Below, piece by piece: positions 9,328 through 16,856 of a DNA stretch of 64,000 nt (the stretch's first letter is position 1; each line of letters starts with the position of its first letter). Source of the stretch: DASSQJ01 sp963773655 (GTDB taxonomy: Bacteria > Actinomycetota > Actinomycetes > Actinomycetales > Dermatophilaceae); assembly GCA_963773655.1 (NCBI GenBank), contig CAVZBX010000001.1:1240001-1304000 (forward strand), given 5' to 3'. The notes below the pieces were generated by a model. That model was given only the letters and a program-made list of their open reading frames with translations, ran no database searches and was not told where the DNA came from. The position numbers were made by a program, and so were the translations under genes.

Positions 9328-9353
9328 ATTTCGGGGTGACCCCGAAATGTCGA
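9323..9353 (+). repeat. Perfect hairpin 2, overlapping hairpin 1
   Basis: Arms of 14 bp (9323-9336 and 9340-9353) surround a TGA loop; the core is ATTTCGGGG/CCCCGAAAT. The local A+T content is high for this genome. Five bases are shared with hairpin 1, so in RNA the two are mutually exclusive. It resembles a palindromic intergenic repeat unit, but only one copy lies in this window. Confidence 0.65.
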
Positions 9354-9397
9354 GGCGGGTCGGGCGGTGGGGCGGTGGGGTGGCGGGGCGGTGGGGA
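9354..9397 (+). repeat. G-rich tandem tract upstream of pyk
   Basis: GGGCGGTGGGGCGGTGGGG and similar units repeat imperfectly on the plus strand, giving several runs of three or four G separated by short spacers. This meets the simple rule for a G-quadruplex. It lies about 50 bases upstream of the pyk promoter. With the two hairpins it fills most of the 255-base gltD-pyk gap, where no gene is seen. Confidence 0.5.
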
Positions 9398-9442
9398 GCG
9401 ACCGGGATGTGGCCGGCGTCACGTACCGGCCGGGCCCGCCAC

Positions 9443-9448
9443 TAGGCT
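9443..9448 (+). promoter_or_regulatory. -10 box of pyk (leaderless)
   Basis: TAGGCT ends 7 bases before the pyk ATG at 9456. Transcription should therefore start at or next to the A of the start codon. No Shine-Dalgarno sequence precedes the ATG. Confidence 0.6.
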
Positions 9449-9455
9449 CGAGCCC

Positions 9456-10916
9456 ATGCGTCGCGCCAAGATCGTCTGCACCCTCGGCCCCGCCACCAAC
9501 TCCGCGGAGAACCTGCGCGAGCTCGTCCGGGCCGGCATGGACGTCGCTCGCCTCAACCTCAGCCACGGCACCCACGCCGACCACGAGCAGGTCTACCGCG
9601 ACGTCCGCCGGGCCAGCGACGCCGTGGGCCGCGCCGTCGGCGTCCTCGCCGACCTCCAGGGCCCCAAGATCCGCACCGGGCGCTTCAAGGACGGCCCGAT
9701 CGAGCTCGCCAAGGGCGCGACGTTCACGATCACCACCCGCGACGTCGAGGGCGGCCCCGACGAGGTCGGCACCACGTACGACGGCCTGCCCGGGGACGTC
9801 GAGGTGGGTGACCGCATCCTGATCGACGACGGCAAGATCGCCCTGATCGCCACCGACGTCACCGAGCGCGACGTCATCTGCCAGGTCCTCGAGGGCGGCC
9901 CGCTCTCCGACAACAAGGGGATCAACCTGCCGGGCGTCGCCGTCTCGGTGCCGGCCCTGTCGGACAAGGACCGCGAGGACCTCCGCTGGGCGCTGCGCAC
10001 CGGGGTCGACATGGTCGCCCTGTCCTTCGTCCGCAGCCCCGACGACATCCGCGACGTCCACGCGATCATGGACGAGGAGGGTGTGCGGCTGCCGGTCATC
10101 GCCAAGATCGAGAAGCCCCAGGCCGTCGAGTACCTCGACGAGATCATCCGCGCCTTCGACGGCGTCATGGTGGCCCGCGGCGACCTCGGGGTCGAGATGC
10201 CGCTCGAGGACGTGCCGCTGGTCCAGAAGCGGGCCTGCGAGATCGCCCGGCGGCGGGCCAAGCCGGTCATCGTCGCCACCCAGGTGCTCGAGTCGATGAT
10301 CGAGAGTTCCCGCCCCACCCGCGCCGAGGCCTCCGACGCCGCCAACGCCGTGCTCGACGGTGCCGACGCGCTGATGCTCTCCGGAGAGACCAGCGTCGGC
10401 AAGAACCCGTTCGCCACCGTCCGCACGATGTCGCGGATCATCGAGAACACCGAGGTCCACGGGCTGTACCGGATCCGCCCGCTCGGCACCCGCCCCAGCT
10501 CCAAGGGTGGCGCGGTCACCGCGGCGGCGGCCGAGATCGGCGAGCTCCTCGGCTGCCGGTACCTCATCACCTTCACCGAGAGCGGCGAGTCCTCGCGGCG
10601 GCTCGCGCGGGTCCGCCCGAACATCCCGATGCTCGCCTTCACGCCCAACCAGGGCACCCGCAGCCAGCTCGCCCTCACCTGGGGCGTCGAGACCTTCCTC
10701 GTGTCGAAGGTCCGGCACACCGACGAGATGGCGATGCAGGTCGACGAGACCCTGCTCGGCCTGGGCCGGGTCCAGGAGGGCGAGCAGGTCGTCATCGTCG
10801 CCGGCTCCCCGCCCGGCCTGCCCGGGTCCACCAACGCGCTGCGCGTCCACCGGGTCGGCGACGCCCGCAACCGGATGGCCCCCGCCTACGGCGACCTCCG
10901 GGACGGACGGACGTGA
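9456..10916 (+). CDS. pyk: Pyruvate kinase
   Basis: Converts phosphoenolpyruvate and ADP to pyruvate and ATP, the last glycolytic step. The 486-residue protein starts with RRAKIVCTLGPAT. It carries NLSHGTHADH and GPKIRTGRF, then the active-site helix region IAKIEKPQAVEYLDEII with the catalytic Lys. MVARGDLGVEMP supplies the metal-binding Glu and Asp, and ATQVLESMI closes the site. The B domain (about residues 70-165) and the C-terminal regulatory domain are complete. The ATG was chosen because it gives the standard N-terminus and sits 7 bases after a TAGGCT box; longer in-frame readings run into the G-rich repeat. Confidence 0.97.
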   Translation: MRRAKIVCTLGPATNSAENLRELVRAGMDVARLNLSHGTHADHEQVYRDVRRASDAVGRAVGVLADLQGPKIRTGRFKDGPIELAKGATFTITTRDVEGGPDEVGTTYDGLPGDVEVGDRILIDDGKIALIATDVTERDVICQVLEGGPLSDNKGINLPGVAVSVPALSDKDREDLRWALRTGVDMVALSFVRSPDDIRDVHAIMDEEGVRLPVIAKIEKPQAVEYLDEIIRAFDGVMVARGDLGVEMPLEDVPLVQKRACEIARRRAKPVIVATQVLESMIESSRPTRAEASDAANAVLDGADALMLSGETSVGKNPFATVRTMSRIIENTEVHGLYRIRPLGTRPSSKGGAVTAAAAEIGELLGCRYLITFTESGESSRRLARVRPNIPMLAFTPNQGTRSQLALTWGVETFLVSKVRHTDEMAMQVDETLLGLGRVQEGEQVVIVAGSPPGLPGSTNALRVHRVGDARNRMAPAYGDLRDGRT

Positions 10917-10937
10917 GGTCGGCTCCGACCCCGTCGG

Positions 10938-10943
10938 TATGCT
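10938..10943 (+). promoter_or_regulatory. -10 box of tRNA-Leu
   Basis: TATGCT fits TANNNT and ends 12 bases before the first base of the mature tRNA, so the 5' leader would be only about 5 bases. It is also the nearest promoter-like sequence for the following regulator gene. Confidence 0.5.
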
Positions 10944-10955
10944 GACGACGCCCCG

Positions 10956-11037
10956 GCCGGGGTGGTGGAACGGCAGACACGGAGCACTCAAAATGCTCTG
11001 CCCATTGGGCGTGCGGGTTCAAGTCCCGCTCCCGGCA
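10956..11037 (+). tRNA. tRNA-Leu (anticodon CAA)
   Basis: An 82-base class II tRNA. The acceptor stem is GCCGGGG (10956-10962) with TCCCGGC (11030-11036), including one G-U pair, and the discriminator is A11037. The anticodon stem GAGCA/TGCTC encloses the loop CTCAAAA, giving anticodon CAA at 10989-10991, which reads UUG. The long variable arm TGCCCATTGGGCGT is typical of tRNA-Leu. The T arm is GCGGG-TTCAAGT-CCCGC. The 3' CCA is not encoded: ACAT follows instead of ACCA. The next gene starts at 11039, leaving one base between. Confidence 0.95.
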
Positions 11038-11038
11038 C

Positions 11039-11632
11039 ATGAGTGAGACGACAGCAGTGGCCAAGCGCGTCCTCGTGGCCGAGGACGAGGCCATCATCCG
11101 CATGGACCTCGCCGAGATGCTCGGCGAGGCCGGCTACGACGTGGTGGGCCAGGCGGGCGACGGCGAGCAGGCCGTCGAGCTCGCGCGGTCGCTGCGGCCC
11201 GACATCGTCATCATGGACGTGAAGATGCCGGTGATGGACGGCATCACCGCCGCCGAGCAGATCGGCGGCGAGCGGATCTGCCCCGTCGTCATGCTCACCG
11301 CGTTCAGCCAGACCGAGCTCGTCGAGCGGGCCCGCGACGCCGGGGTCATGGCCTACGTCGTCAAGCCGTTCACCCGCGGCGACGTCACCCCGGCCATCGA
11401 CATCGCCCTCTCGAGGTGGGCCGAGCTGAAGACGCTCGAGGACGAGGTCGCCGACCTCGGCGAGCGGCTGGAGACGCGCAAGGCCGTCGACCGGGCCAAG
11501 GGCGTGCTCATGGCGAAGCTGAAGATCACCGAGGCCGACGCCTTCCGCTGGATCCAGAAGACGGCCATGGACCGGCGGATGGGGATGCGCGAGGTGGCCG
11601 ACGCCGTCGTCGCCGGGATGGAAAAGGCCTGA
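11039..11632 (+). CDS. pdtaR: PdtaR-like response regulator with ANTAR RNA-binding domain
   Basis: A 197-residue two-domain protein. The receiver domain (about residues 9-125) has the acidic pair in AEDEAIIR, phospho-acceptor Asp60 (IVIMDVKMP) and Lys in YVVKPF. The C-terminal ANTAR domain (about 130-192, RAKGVLMAKLKITEADAFRWI) binds tandem hairpins in nascent RNA and prevents termination. The pattern matches mycobacterial PdtaR (Rv1626), which is phosphorylated by the kinase PdtaS; no partner kinase is in this window. The ATG lies one base after the tRNA-Leu discriminator, with no room for a Shine-Dalgarno sequence. RNase Z cleavage of a joint transcript would therefore leave an almost leaderless mRNA. 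An alternative GTG lies at 11057. Confidence 0.92.
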   Translation: MSETTAVAKRVLVAEDEAIIRMDLAEMLGEAGYDVVGQAGDGEQAVELARSLRPDIVIMDVKMPVMDGITAAEQIGGERICPVVMLTAFSQTELVERARDAGVMAYVVKPFTRGDVTPAIDIALSRWAELKTLEDEVADLGERLETRKAVDRAKGVLMAKLKITEADAFRWIQKTAMDRRMGMREVADAVVAGMEKA

Positions 11633-11664
11633 GCCTGCGATGGCACCCGATGCCCCGTGGGGCC

Positions 11665-11670
11665 TATCGT
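11665..11670 (+). promoter_or_regulatory. -10 box of the GNAT gene
   Basis: TATCGT fits TANNNT. The expected transcription start near 11677 lies downstream of the ATG at 11640, which supports the later GTG at 11724 as the true start. Confidence 0.4.
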
Positions 11671-11723
11671 CTCTCGGTGGGGCGGCCGGTCCCGGCCGTC
11701 CGAGGCCGACCGAGGAGGTCCGT

Positions 11724-12314
11724 GTGGGCCGTCGCCCCGTCGAGGTCTCGGTCGTCGACGTCAACGACCTCCACGACGTCACCGGCCTGTGGCTGGCCGC
11801 CAAGCTCGACGGCGGCTCCAGCAAGCAGGTCTGCGCCCGCACGATCGCGGAGGGCCGGCTCGCCGCCGCGCTCCGGCGCCCGGGCGTGCAGGCATTCGTG
11901 GCCCGCATCGACAGCGCCCCGGTCGGCTACGTCGTCACCTCCGACAACCCGTTCGGTCTCAACCCCGGGGACGAGGTGACCGTGGAGCAGCTCTGGGTGG
12001 TACCGGACGCGCGCCGGGCGGGGGTGGCCAAGGCGCTGCTCACCGCGGTGCTCGACCTCGCGGAGCGCTCTGGCTGCGAGGTGGTCACCTCGAACGTACC
12101 GACGCCGTCGCGGGAGGCGAACCGGTTCTTCGCCCGGCTCGGGTTCGGCTCGGTGGTCACCCGCCGCGCCGTCGCCACCGGCGTCCTGCGCCGCCGCCTG
12201 GCACCGGAGACGGCGGAGACCGGCGACGCGCTGCGCCGGCGCCGCCGGTCGCTGCGGCAGCGGGCGTTCGCGTCGAGTCCGTCGACGCGTCGAACCGACC
12301 CGGCCTCGCCCTAG
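11724..12314 (+). CDS. GNAT-family N-acetyltransferase
   Basis: A 196-residue acetyltransferase-fold protein. The acetyl-CoA-binding core is EQLWVVPDARRAGVAKALL, where motif A appears as R-R-A-G-V-A, followed by helix LDLAERSGCEVVTSNV and the NRFFARLGFGSVV stretch common at the end of GNAT domains. The substrate is unknown. The GTG start is chosen because AGGAGG (11713-11718) lies five bases upstream and a -10 box lies just before it; an ATG at 11640 would precede that promoter. The C-terminus is a basic tail (RRRRSLRQR). The gene ends tail-to-tail with the thioesterase gene, their stop codons overlapping by two bases. Confidence 0.85.
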   Translation: MGRRPVEVSVVDVNDLHDVTGLWLAAKLDGGSSKQVCARTIAEGRLAAALRRPGVQAFVARIDSAPVGYVVTSDNPFGLNPGDEVTVEQLWVVPDARRAGVAKALLTAVLDLAERSGCEVVTSNVPTPSREANRFFARLGFGSVVTRRAVATGVLRRRLAPETAETGDALRRRRRSLRQRAFASSPSTRRTDPASP

Positions 12315-12763
12315 GCGCCGGGCGCCGCGTCCCGGATCAGGCAGGTGATCCTGCTGGTGCAGATGCGGCGGCCGTCCTCGTCGGTGACGACCACCTCGTA
12401 GGAGGCCAGGGTGCGGCCCAGGCTGATCGCGGTCGCCGTGCCCGTGACCACCCCCGAGCGGGCCGCCCGGTGGTGGGTGGCGTTGATGTCGAGGCCCACC
12501 ACCGCCTTGCCGCGGCCGGCGTGCAGCGCGGCACCGGTGGAGCCGAGGCTCTCCGCGAGCACGACGGACGCACCGCCGTGCAGGAGCCCGTAGGGCTGGG
12601 TGTTGCCCTCGACCGGCATCGTCGCGACCACCCGGTCGGGGGCGGCCTCGACGTACCGGATGCCCATCCGGTGGTCCAGCGACGTCGCGTTCATGTCCGT
12701 CATCCGCTGGACCTCGGCGAGGTGGTCGGGGGCGGGGCCGGGGGCGTCGGGCCTGTCGGTCAT
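12311..12763 (-). CDS. PaaI-type hotdog thioesterase
   Basis: A 150-residue single hotdog domain acyl-CoA thioesterase. The key segment is NTQPYGLLHGGASVVLAES, where the HGG and the following acidic residue form the active site of the PaaI/YdiI group, followed by VVGLDINATHHRAARSG. Close relatives hydrolyse aromatic or 1,4-dihydroxy-2-naphthoyl-CoA; the substrate here cannot be told. The ATG start gives a Pro-rich leader before the domain. It is divergent from polA with only 18 bases between the starts, so the two promoters must overlap each other's genes. It shares two bases with the GNAT stop. Confidence 0.88.
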   Translation of the reverse strand: MTDRPDAPGPAPDHLAEVQRMTDMNATSLDHRMGIRYVEAAPDRVVATMPVEGNTQPYGLLHGGASVVLAESLGSTGAALHAGRGKAVVGLDINATHHRAARSGVVTGTATAISLGRTLASYEVVVTDEDGRRICTSRITCLIRDAAPGA

Positions 12764-12769
12764 GGTGGA

Positions 12770-12775
12770 TAGGCT
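12770..12775 (+). promoter_or_regulatory. -10 box of polA (leaderless)
   Basis: TAGGCT ends six bases before the polA GTG at 12782, consistent with a leaderless transcript. It sits in the 18-base gap between polA and the divergent thioesterase gene. Confidence 0.6.
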
Positions 12776-12781
12776 GCCACG

Positions 12782-15463
12782 GTGAAGCTGCTCCTCCTCG
12801 ACGGACACTCGCTGGCGTACCGGGCCTTCTTCGCCCTCCCGGTCGAGAACTTCTCCACCAGCACCGGGCAGCACACCAACGCCGTCTACGGCTTCACGGC
12901 GATGCTCATCAACGTCCTGCGCGACGAGGCGCCCACCCACGTCGGCGTGGCCTTCGACGTCTCCCGGCAGACCTTCCGGCTGGCCGAGTACAGCGAGTAC
13001 AAGGCGGGCCGGTCGAAGACGCCGCAGGAGTTCTCCAGCCAGCTCCCGCTGCTGCGCGAGGTCCTCGACGCCCTGCGCGTCCGCCACGTCGGGGTCGAGG
13101 GCTACGAGGCCGACGACGTCATCGCCACCCTGACCCGTCAGGCGGTCGCCGACGGGCACGAGGTGGTCGTCTGCACCGGCGACCGCGACGCCTTCCAGCT
13201 CGTCTCCGACAAGGTCTCCCTGCTCTACCCCGTCCGGGGGGTCTCCGAGGTGTGGCGGATGGATCCCGCCGCGGTCGAGGAGAGGTACCTCGTGCCACCG
13301 GAGCGCTACAGCGACCTCGCTGCGCTCGTCGGCGAGTCCAGCGACAACCTGCCGGGGGTCCCGGGGGTCGGGCCCAAGACCGCCGCCAAGTGGCTGGCCC
13401 AGTACGGCGACCTCCAGGGCGTCGTGGCCCACGTCGACGAGATCAAGGGCAAGGCCGGCGAGAACCTGCGCCTGCACCTCGACGACGTGCTGCGCAACCG
13501 GCGGCTGAACCGGCTCGTCGACGACCTCGACCTCCCCCTCACCGTCGCCGACCTCGAGCGGGCCACCTGGGACCGCGAGGAGGTCCACCGGGTGTTCGAC
13601 GGCCTCGAGTTCCGGGTGCTGCGCGAGCGGCTGTTCTCGACGTTCGAGGCGCCGCCGGACGAGGTCGAGGGCGGCTTCGAGCTCGAGGGGCACGTCCTGG
13701 GCACCGACGCCCTGCTGGAGCGCCTCGCCGACCCGGCCCTCGCCGCCACGCGGCACGGGCTCGTCGTCGGCGGGCACTACAAGGGTGGCGTCGGCGACGC
13801 CGAGTCGGTCGCGGTGGCGGGGGAGGACGGCAGCGCGGCCCACGTCGACCTCACCGCGCTCACCCCCGAGCAGGAGCAGGCGCTCGCCGCCTGGCTCGGC
13901 GACCCGGGCGCACCCAAGGTGCTCCACGACGCCAAGCCGCAGCTGCAGGCCCTGTCGTGCCGGTCGATGCAGCTCGCCGGCGTCGTCAGCGACACCGCCC
14001 TGGCCGCCTACCTCGTGCGCCCCGACCAGCGCTCCTACGACCTCGAGGACCTCGTCGTGCGGCACCTGGGCCGCGAGCTGCGCGCCGAGTCGGAGGGCGC
14101 CTCCGACCAGGGCCAGCAGGGGATGCTGGACTTCGAGGCCGATGACGACACCGCAGCCCGGGACGCCATGGTGCGGGCCACAGCCGTTCTCGAGCTCTCC
14201 GCCGTGCTCGCCGAGCGGCTCGAGGAGACGGGGGGCACCGAGCTGCTCCGCGATCTCGAGCTGCCGCTCGTCGACATCCTCGCCGCGATGGAGCGCACCG
14301 GCATCGCCGTCGACGAGGACACCCTCGCCGCGCTCGAGGCCGACTTCGCCGCGAAGATGCACCAGGCCCAGGAGGACGCCTACGACGCCATCGGCCGCCA
14401 CGACGTCAACCTCGGCAGCCCCAAGCAGCTCCAGGAGGTGCTCTTCGACCAGCTGGGGATGCCCAAGACCAAGCGCACCAAGACCGGCTACACCACCGAC
14501 GCCGACGCCCTCGCCGACCTCTTCGTCAAGACCGAGCACCCGTTCCTCGAGGCGCTGCTGCGCCACCGCGACACCAGCCGGCTGCGGGTCACCGTCGAGG
14601 GCCTGATCAAGTCGGTGGCCCCCGACCGGCGCATCCACACGACGTACCTGCAGACCATCGCGGCCACCGGGCGGCTGTCGTCCACCGAGCCCAACCTGCA
14701 GAACGTGCCGATCCGCACCGAGGAGGGACGCCGCATCCGCGAGGTGTTCGTCGTCGGCGAGGGCCACGAGTCACTGCTCTCGGCCGACTACAGCCAGATC
14801 GAGATGCGGATCATGGCGCACCTCTCCGGCGACGAGGCGCTGATCGAGGCGTTCCGCACCGGTGAGGACCTGCACCGCTTCGTCGGCGCCCGGGTGTTCT
14901 CCTGCGAGCCCGAGGACGTCACCCTCGAGATGCGCAGCAAGGTCAAGGCGATGAGCTACGGCCTCGCCTACGGGCTCTCGGCGTTCGGGCTGTCCAAGCA
15001 GCTGACGATCAGCACCGGTGAGGCCCAGGGCCTCATGGACGAGTACTTCGCCCGCTTCGGCGGCGTCCGCGACTACCTGCACGAGGTGGTCGTCGAGGCC
15101 CGGGCCACCGGGTACACCGCGACGATGCTCGGCCGCCGCCGGTACCTGCCCGACCTCACCTCCGACAACCGGCAGCGCCGCGAGGGGGCGGAGCGGATGG
15201 CGCTCAACGCCCCGATCCAGGGTTCCGCCGCCGACATCATCAAGCTGGCGATGAAGGGGGTCGACGCCGCGATCAGGGCGGAGGGGCTGGCCTCCCGGAT
15301 GCTGCTCCAGGTGCACGACGAGCTCGTGCTCGAGGTGGCGCCGGGGGAGCGGGAGGCGCTCGAGGCCCTGGTCCGGCGCGAGATGGGCGCGGCGGTCGAG
15401 CTGGACGTGCCGCTCGACGTCAGCGTCGGGGTCGGCCGCTCCTGGCACGACGCCGCCCACTGA
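12782..15463 (+). CDS. polA: DNA polymerase I
   Basis: An 893-residue family A polymerase for Okazaki fragment maturation and repair. The N-terminal 5' nuclease (about residues 1-290) shows LLLLDGHSLAYRAFFAL, YEADDVIATL and the helix-hairpin-helix GVPGVGPKTAAKWL. The middle exonuclease-like domain is diverged and lacks an obvious set of acidic proofreading residues, as is usual in actinobacteria. The polymerase domain has motif A (LLSADYSQIEMRIMAHLSG), motif B (RSKVKAMSYGLAYGLS) and motif C (LLQVHDELVLE). The start is GTG directly after a TAGGCT -10 box. The glycan island begins shortly after its stop. Confidence 0.97.
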   Translation: MKLLLLDGHSLAYRAFFALPVENFSTSTGQHTNAVYGFTAMLINVLRDEAPTHVGVAFDVSRQTFRLAEYSEYKAGRSKTPQEFSSQLPLLREVLDALRVRHVGVEGYEADDVIATLTRQAVADGHEVVVCTGDRDAFQLVSDKVSLLYPVRGVSEVWRMDPAAVEERYLVPPERYSDLAALVGESSDNLPGVPGVGPKTAAKWLAQYGDLQGVVAHVDEIKGKAGENLRLHLDDVLRNRRLNRLVDDLDLPLTVADLERATWDREEVHRVFDGLEFRVLRERLFSTFEAPPDEVEGGFELEGHVLGTDALLERLADPALAATRHGLVVGGHYKGGVGDAESVAVAGEDGSAAHVDLTALTPEQEQALAAWLGDPGAPKVLHDAKPQLQALSCRSMQLAGVVSDTALAAYLVRPDQRSYDLEDLVVRHLGRELRAESEGASDQGQQGMLDFEADDDTAARDAMVRATAVLELSAVLAERLEETGGTELLRDLELPLVDILAAMERTGIAVDEDTLAALEADFAAKMHQAQEDAYDAIGRHDVNLGSPKQLQEVLFDQLGMPKTKRTKTGYTTDADALADLFVKTEHPFLEALLRHRDTSRLRVTVEGLIKSVAPDRRIHTTYLQTIAATGRLSSTEPNLQNVPIRTEEGRRIREVFVVGEGHESLLSADYSQIEMRIMAHLSGDEALIEAFRTGEDLHRFVGARVFSCEPEDVTLEMRSKVKAMSYGLAYGLSAFGLSKQLTISTGEAQGLMDEYFARFGGVRDYLHEVVVEARATGYTATMLGRRRYLPDLTSDNRQRREGAERMALNAPIQGSAADIIKLAMKGVDAAIRAEGLASRMLLQVHDELVLEVAPGEREALEALVRREMGAAVELDVPLDVSVGVGRSWHDAAH

Positions 15464-15644
15464 GGCCGGCTCTGCCGTCATGGGCGTCTCGCCCGCTGTC
15501 ACGACCCCCGCGTCGGGCTGACGCCTGCCGCTGCCGCTTCGGCGCGGCTGCCTCCTCCGGGCGCCGAACTGGGCTGGACGCAGGGGCGTTGACCGCATGT
15601 GGCGGGGCTCGTCGGCGGCGACCGTCGCGATGACGGTGCTCTGC

Positions 15645-15650
15645 CATACT
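15645..15650 (+). promoter_or_regulatory. -10 box before a leaderless micro-ORF
   Basis: CATACT resembles a -10 element and ends six bases before ATG 15657. The context around the start (TGCCGCAATGC) matches the one before the methyltransferase at 33564. From the polA stop to this point (15464-15644) nothing else was recognised. Confidence 0.4.
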
Positions 15651-15656
15651 GCCGCA

Positions 15657-15704
15657 ATGCCACGTCAAGCCGCCCGCTCGGCTGCGCTGCCCAACCTGCG
15701 ATGA
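15657..15704 (+). CDS. Possible leaderless leader peptide (15 codons)
   Basis: ATG at 15657 opens a 15-codon frame, MPRQAARSAALPNLR, whose TGA overlaps the methyltransferase ATG as ATGA (15701-15704). Because the ATG lies at the spacing for a leaderless transcript, ribosomes could load here and be handed to the next gene, which has no Shine-Dalgarno sequence of its own. There is no homology evidence. Confidence 0.35.
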   Translation: MPRQAARSAALPNLR

Positions 15705-16492
15705 CCAGCTTCCACGACTACTACCGGGAGAACGTCACGTGGGTCGGGTCCCTCGACCGTCGGTTGGCCGCGATCGCCGACATCGTCGTTGCGAGGAGGC
15801 CCGCGCGCACCGTGGACCTCGGCTGCGGCGAGGGGGTGCTGCTCGGTTCACTGACGTCGCGGCTGCCGGCTGGGTCGCACCTCGTGGGCATGGACGTCGT
15901 GCCGCCGCCCGACGGCGCGCGGTGGCGTGCCGTGACCGGTGACATCACGACCAGGCTCCCCTTCGCCGACGACAGCTTCGACGTCGTCGTTGCCGGCGAG
16001 GTGCTCGAGCACGTCCCGCATCCCGACCTCCTGCTGTCCGAGATCCGTCGCCTCCTGACGCCGACCGGGTGGCTGGTGCTCTCCACGCCCAACATCGTCG
16101 GCTGGGCCAATCGCGTGCTGGTGCCGTTGGGCATCCAGCCCCTGTTCACCGAGACCTCCAGCGAGGTGCACCTCGGGAGGCGCTGGGCCGCGCTCGGCCA
16201 GGGCAACCAGGTCCAGGGCCACCTCAAGGTGTTCTCGCACCGCGCTCTGGCGGAGATCCTGGAGCGCACCGGCTTCACGGTGCTGCGGACCAGGGGGATG
16301 CCCGGTGAGTTCCCCTCGCCCGTCGACCGGGTCGACCGCCTCTGTGCTAGGTTCCCGTCGATCGCCTCCGACCTCCTGGTCGTCGCCCGGCCGGCCGCCC
16401 GTGTTCCGGACCCGCCGGCACCGCGTCGGAAGGACAGCCGCTCGCCGTCCGGAGGCGCTGACAGACCACGACCTGCGGAGGATCATGGCTGA
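15701..16492 (+). CDS. Class I SAM-dependent methyltransferase
   Basis: A 263-residue methyltransferase of the Methyltransf_11/23 type. Motif I is TVDLGCGEGVLLGSL (about residues 28-45), the acidic residue ending strand 2 is in VGMDVV, and motif IV/post-I is FDVVVAGEVLEHVPHPDLLL. The LLTPTGWLVLSTPN segment is typical of enzymes acting on sugars or lipid-linked intermediates, but the substrate is unknown. The start is the ATG joined to the stop of a 15-codon upstream frame; no Shine-Dalgarno sequence is seen. The last eight bases overlap the next gene. It is the first gene of the glycan island after polA. Confidence 0.82.
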   Translation: MTSFHDYYRENVTWVGSLDRRLAAIADIVVARRPARTVDLGCGEGVLLGSLTSRLPAGSHLVGMDVVPPPDGARWRAVTGDITTRLPFADDSFDVVVAGEVLEHVPHPDLLLSEIRRLLTPTGWLVLSTPNIVGWANRVLVPLGIQPLFTETSSEVHLGRRWAALGQGNQVQGHLKVFSHRALAEILERTGFTVLRTRGMPGEFPSPVDRVDRLCARFPSIASDLLVVARPAARVPDPPAPRRKDSRSPSGGADRPRPAEDHG

Positions 16493-16856
16493 GCCCGAGG
16501 ACGGCACCCGCACCGTCCTGACCCTGTCCGTCGGCGCACGAGTCGGCGCCGTCATCGCTCTGCTGCTGCTCGTGGGAGCCGGCTACCTGCTGTGGTCGCC
16601 GATCCAGCTCTACCCCGCCGACGGCTTCCCGATCATGTGCGGCACCGCGGCGAACCCGCCGGGTGACGACCTTGGTACCGCAGCCTGCGGTGACGTGAAC
16701 AGGATCAGGCAGTGGCAGGCAGGGAGCCTGGCGGTTGCGGCCCTCGTCGTGGCCGCCGGGTCGCTCTACGCCTTCGGCGTGGGTCGGCGCACCGAGCGGC
16801 TCATCGGCAGCGAGGACTCCTCGCCCACCGACGGCGAAAGCGTCTCCGGGGTGTGA
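16485..16856 (+). CDS. Small two-helix membrane protein, unknown function
   Basis: A 123-residue protein with two predicted transmembrane helices (around VIALLLLVGAGYLLW and LAVAALVVAAGSLYAFG). Between them lies an extracytoplasmic loop with two cysteines (FPIMCGT and TAACGDV) that could form a disulfide. The C-terminus is cytoplasmic and acidic. The start ATG has GGAGG at 16477-16481 and overlaps the upstream methyltransferase by eight bases, so the two are coupled. No family was recognised. The stop abuts the stop of the convergent acyltransferase gene. Confidence 0.7.
   Translation: MAEPEDGTRTVLTLSVGARVGAVIALLLLVGAGYLLWSPIQLYPADGFPIMCGTAANPPGDDLGTAACGDVNRIRQWQAGSLAVAALVVAAGSLYAFGVGRRTERLIGSEDSSPTDGESVSGV

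Noticed and set aside
12764..14767. N-terminal extension of the thioesterase frame across polA
   Set aside because: The hotdog domain is complete from the ATG at 12763; the upstream part is antisense to polA and has no protein-like features.
15464..15644. A small gene or RNA between polA and the glycan island
   Set aside because: No convincing start, codon bias or stable terminator-like structure was found; only loose GC-rich inverted repeats.
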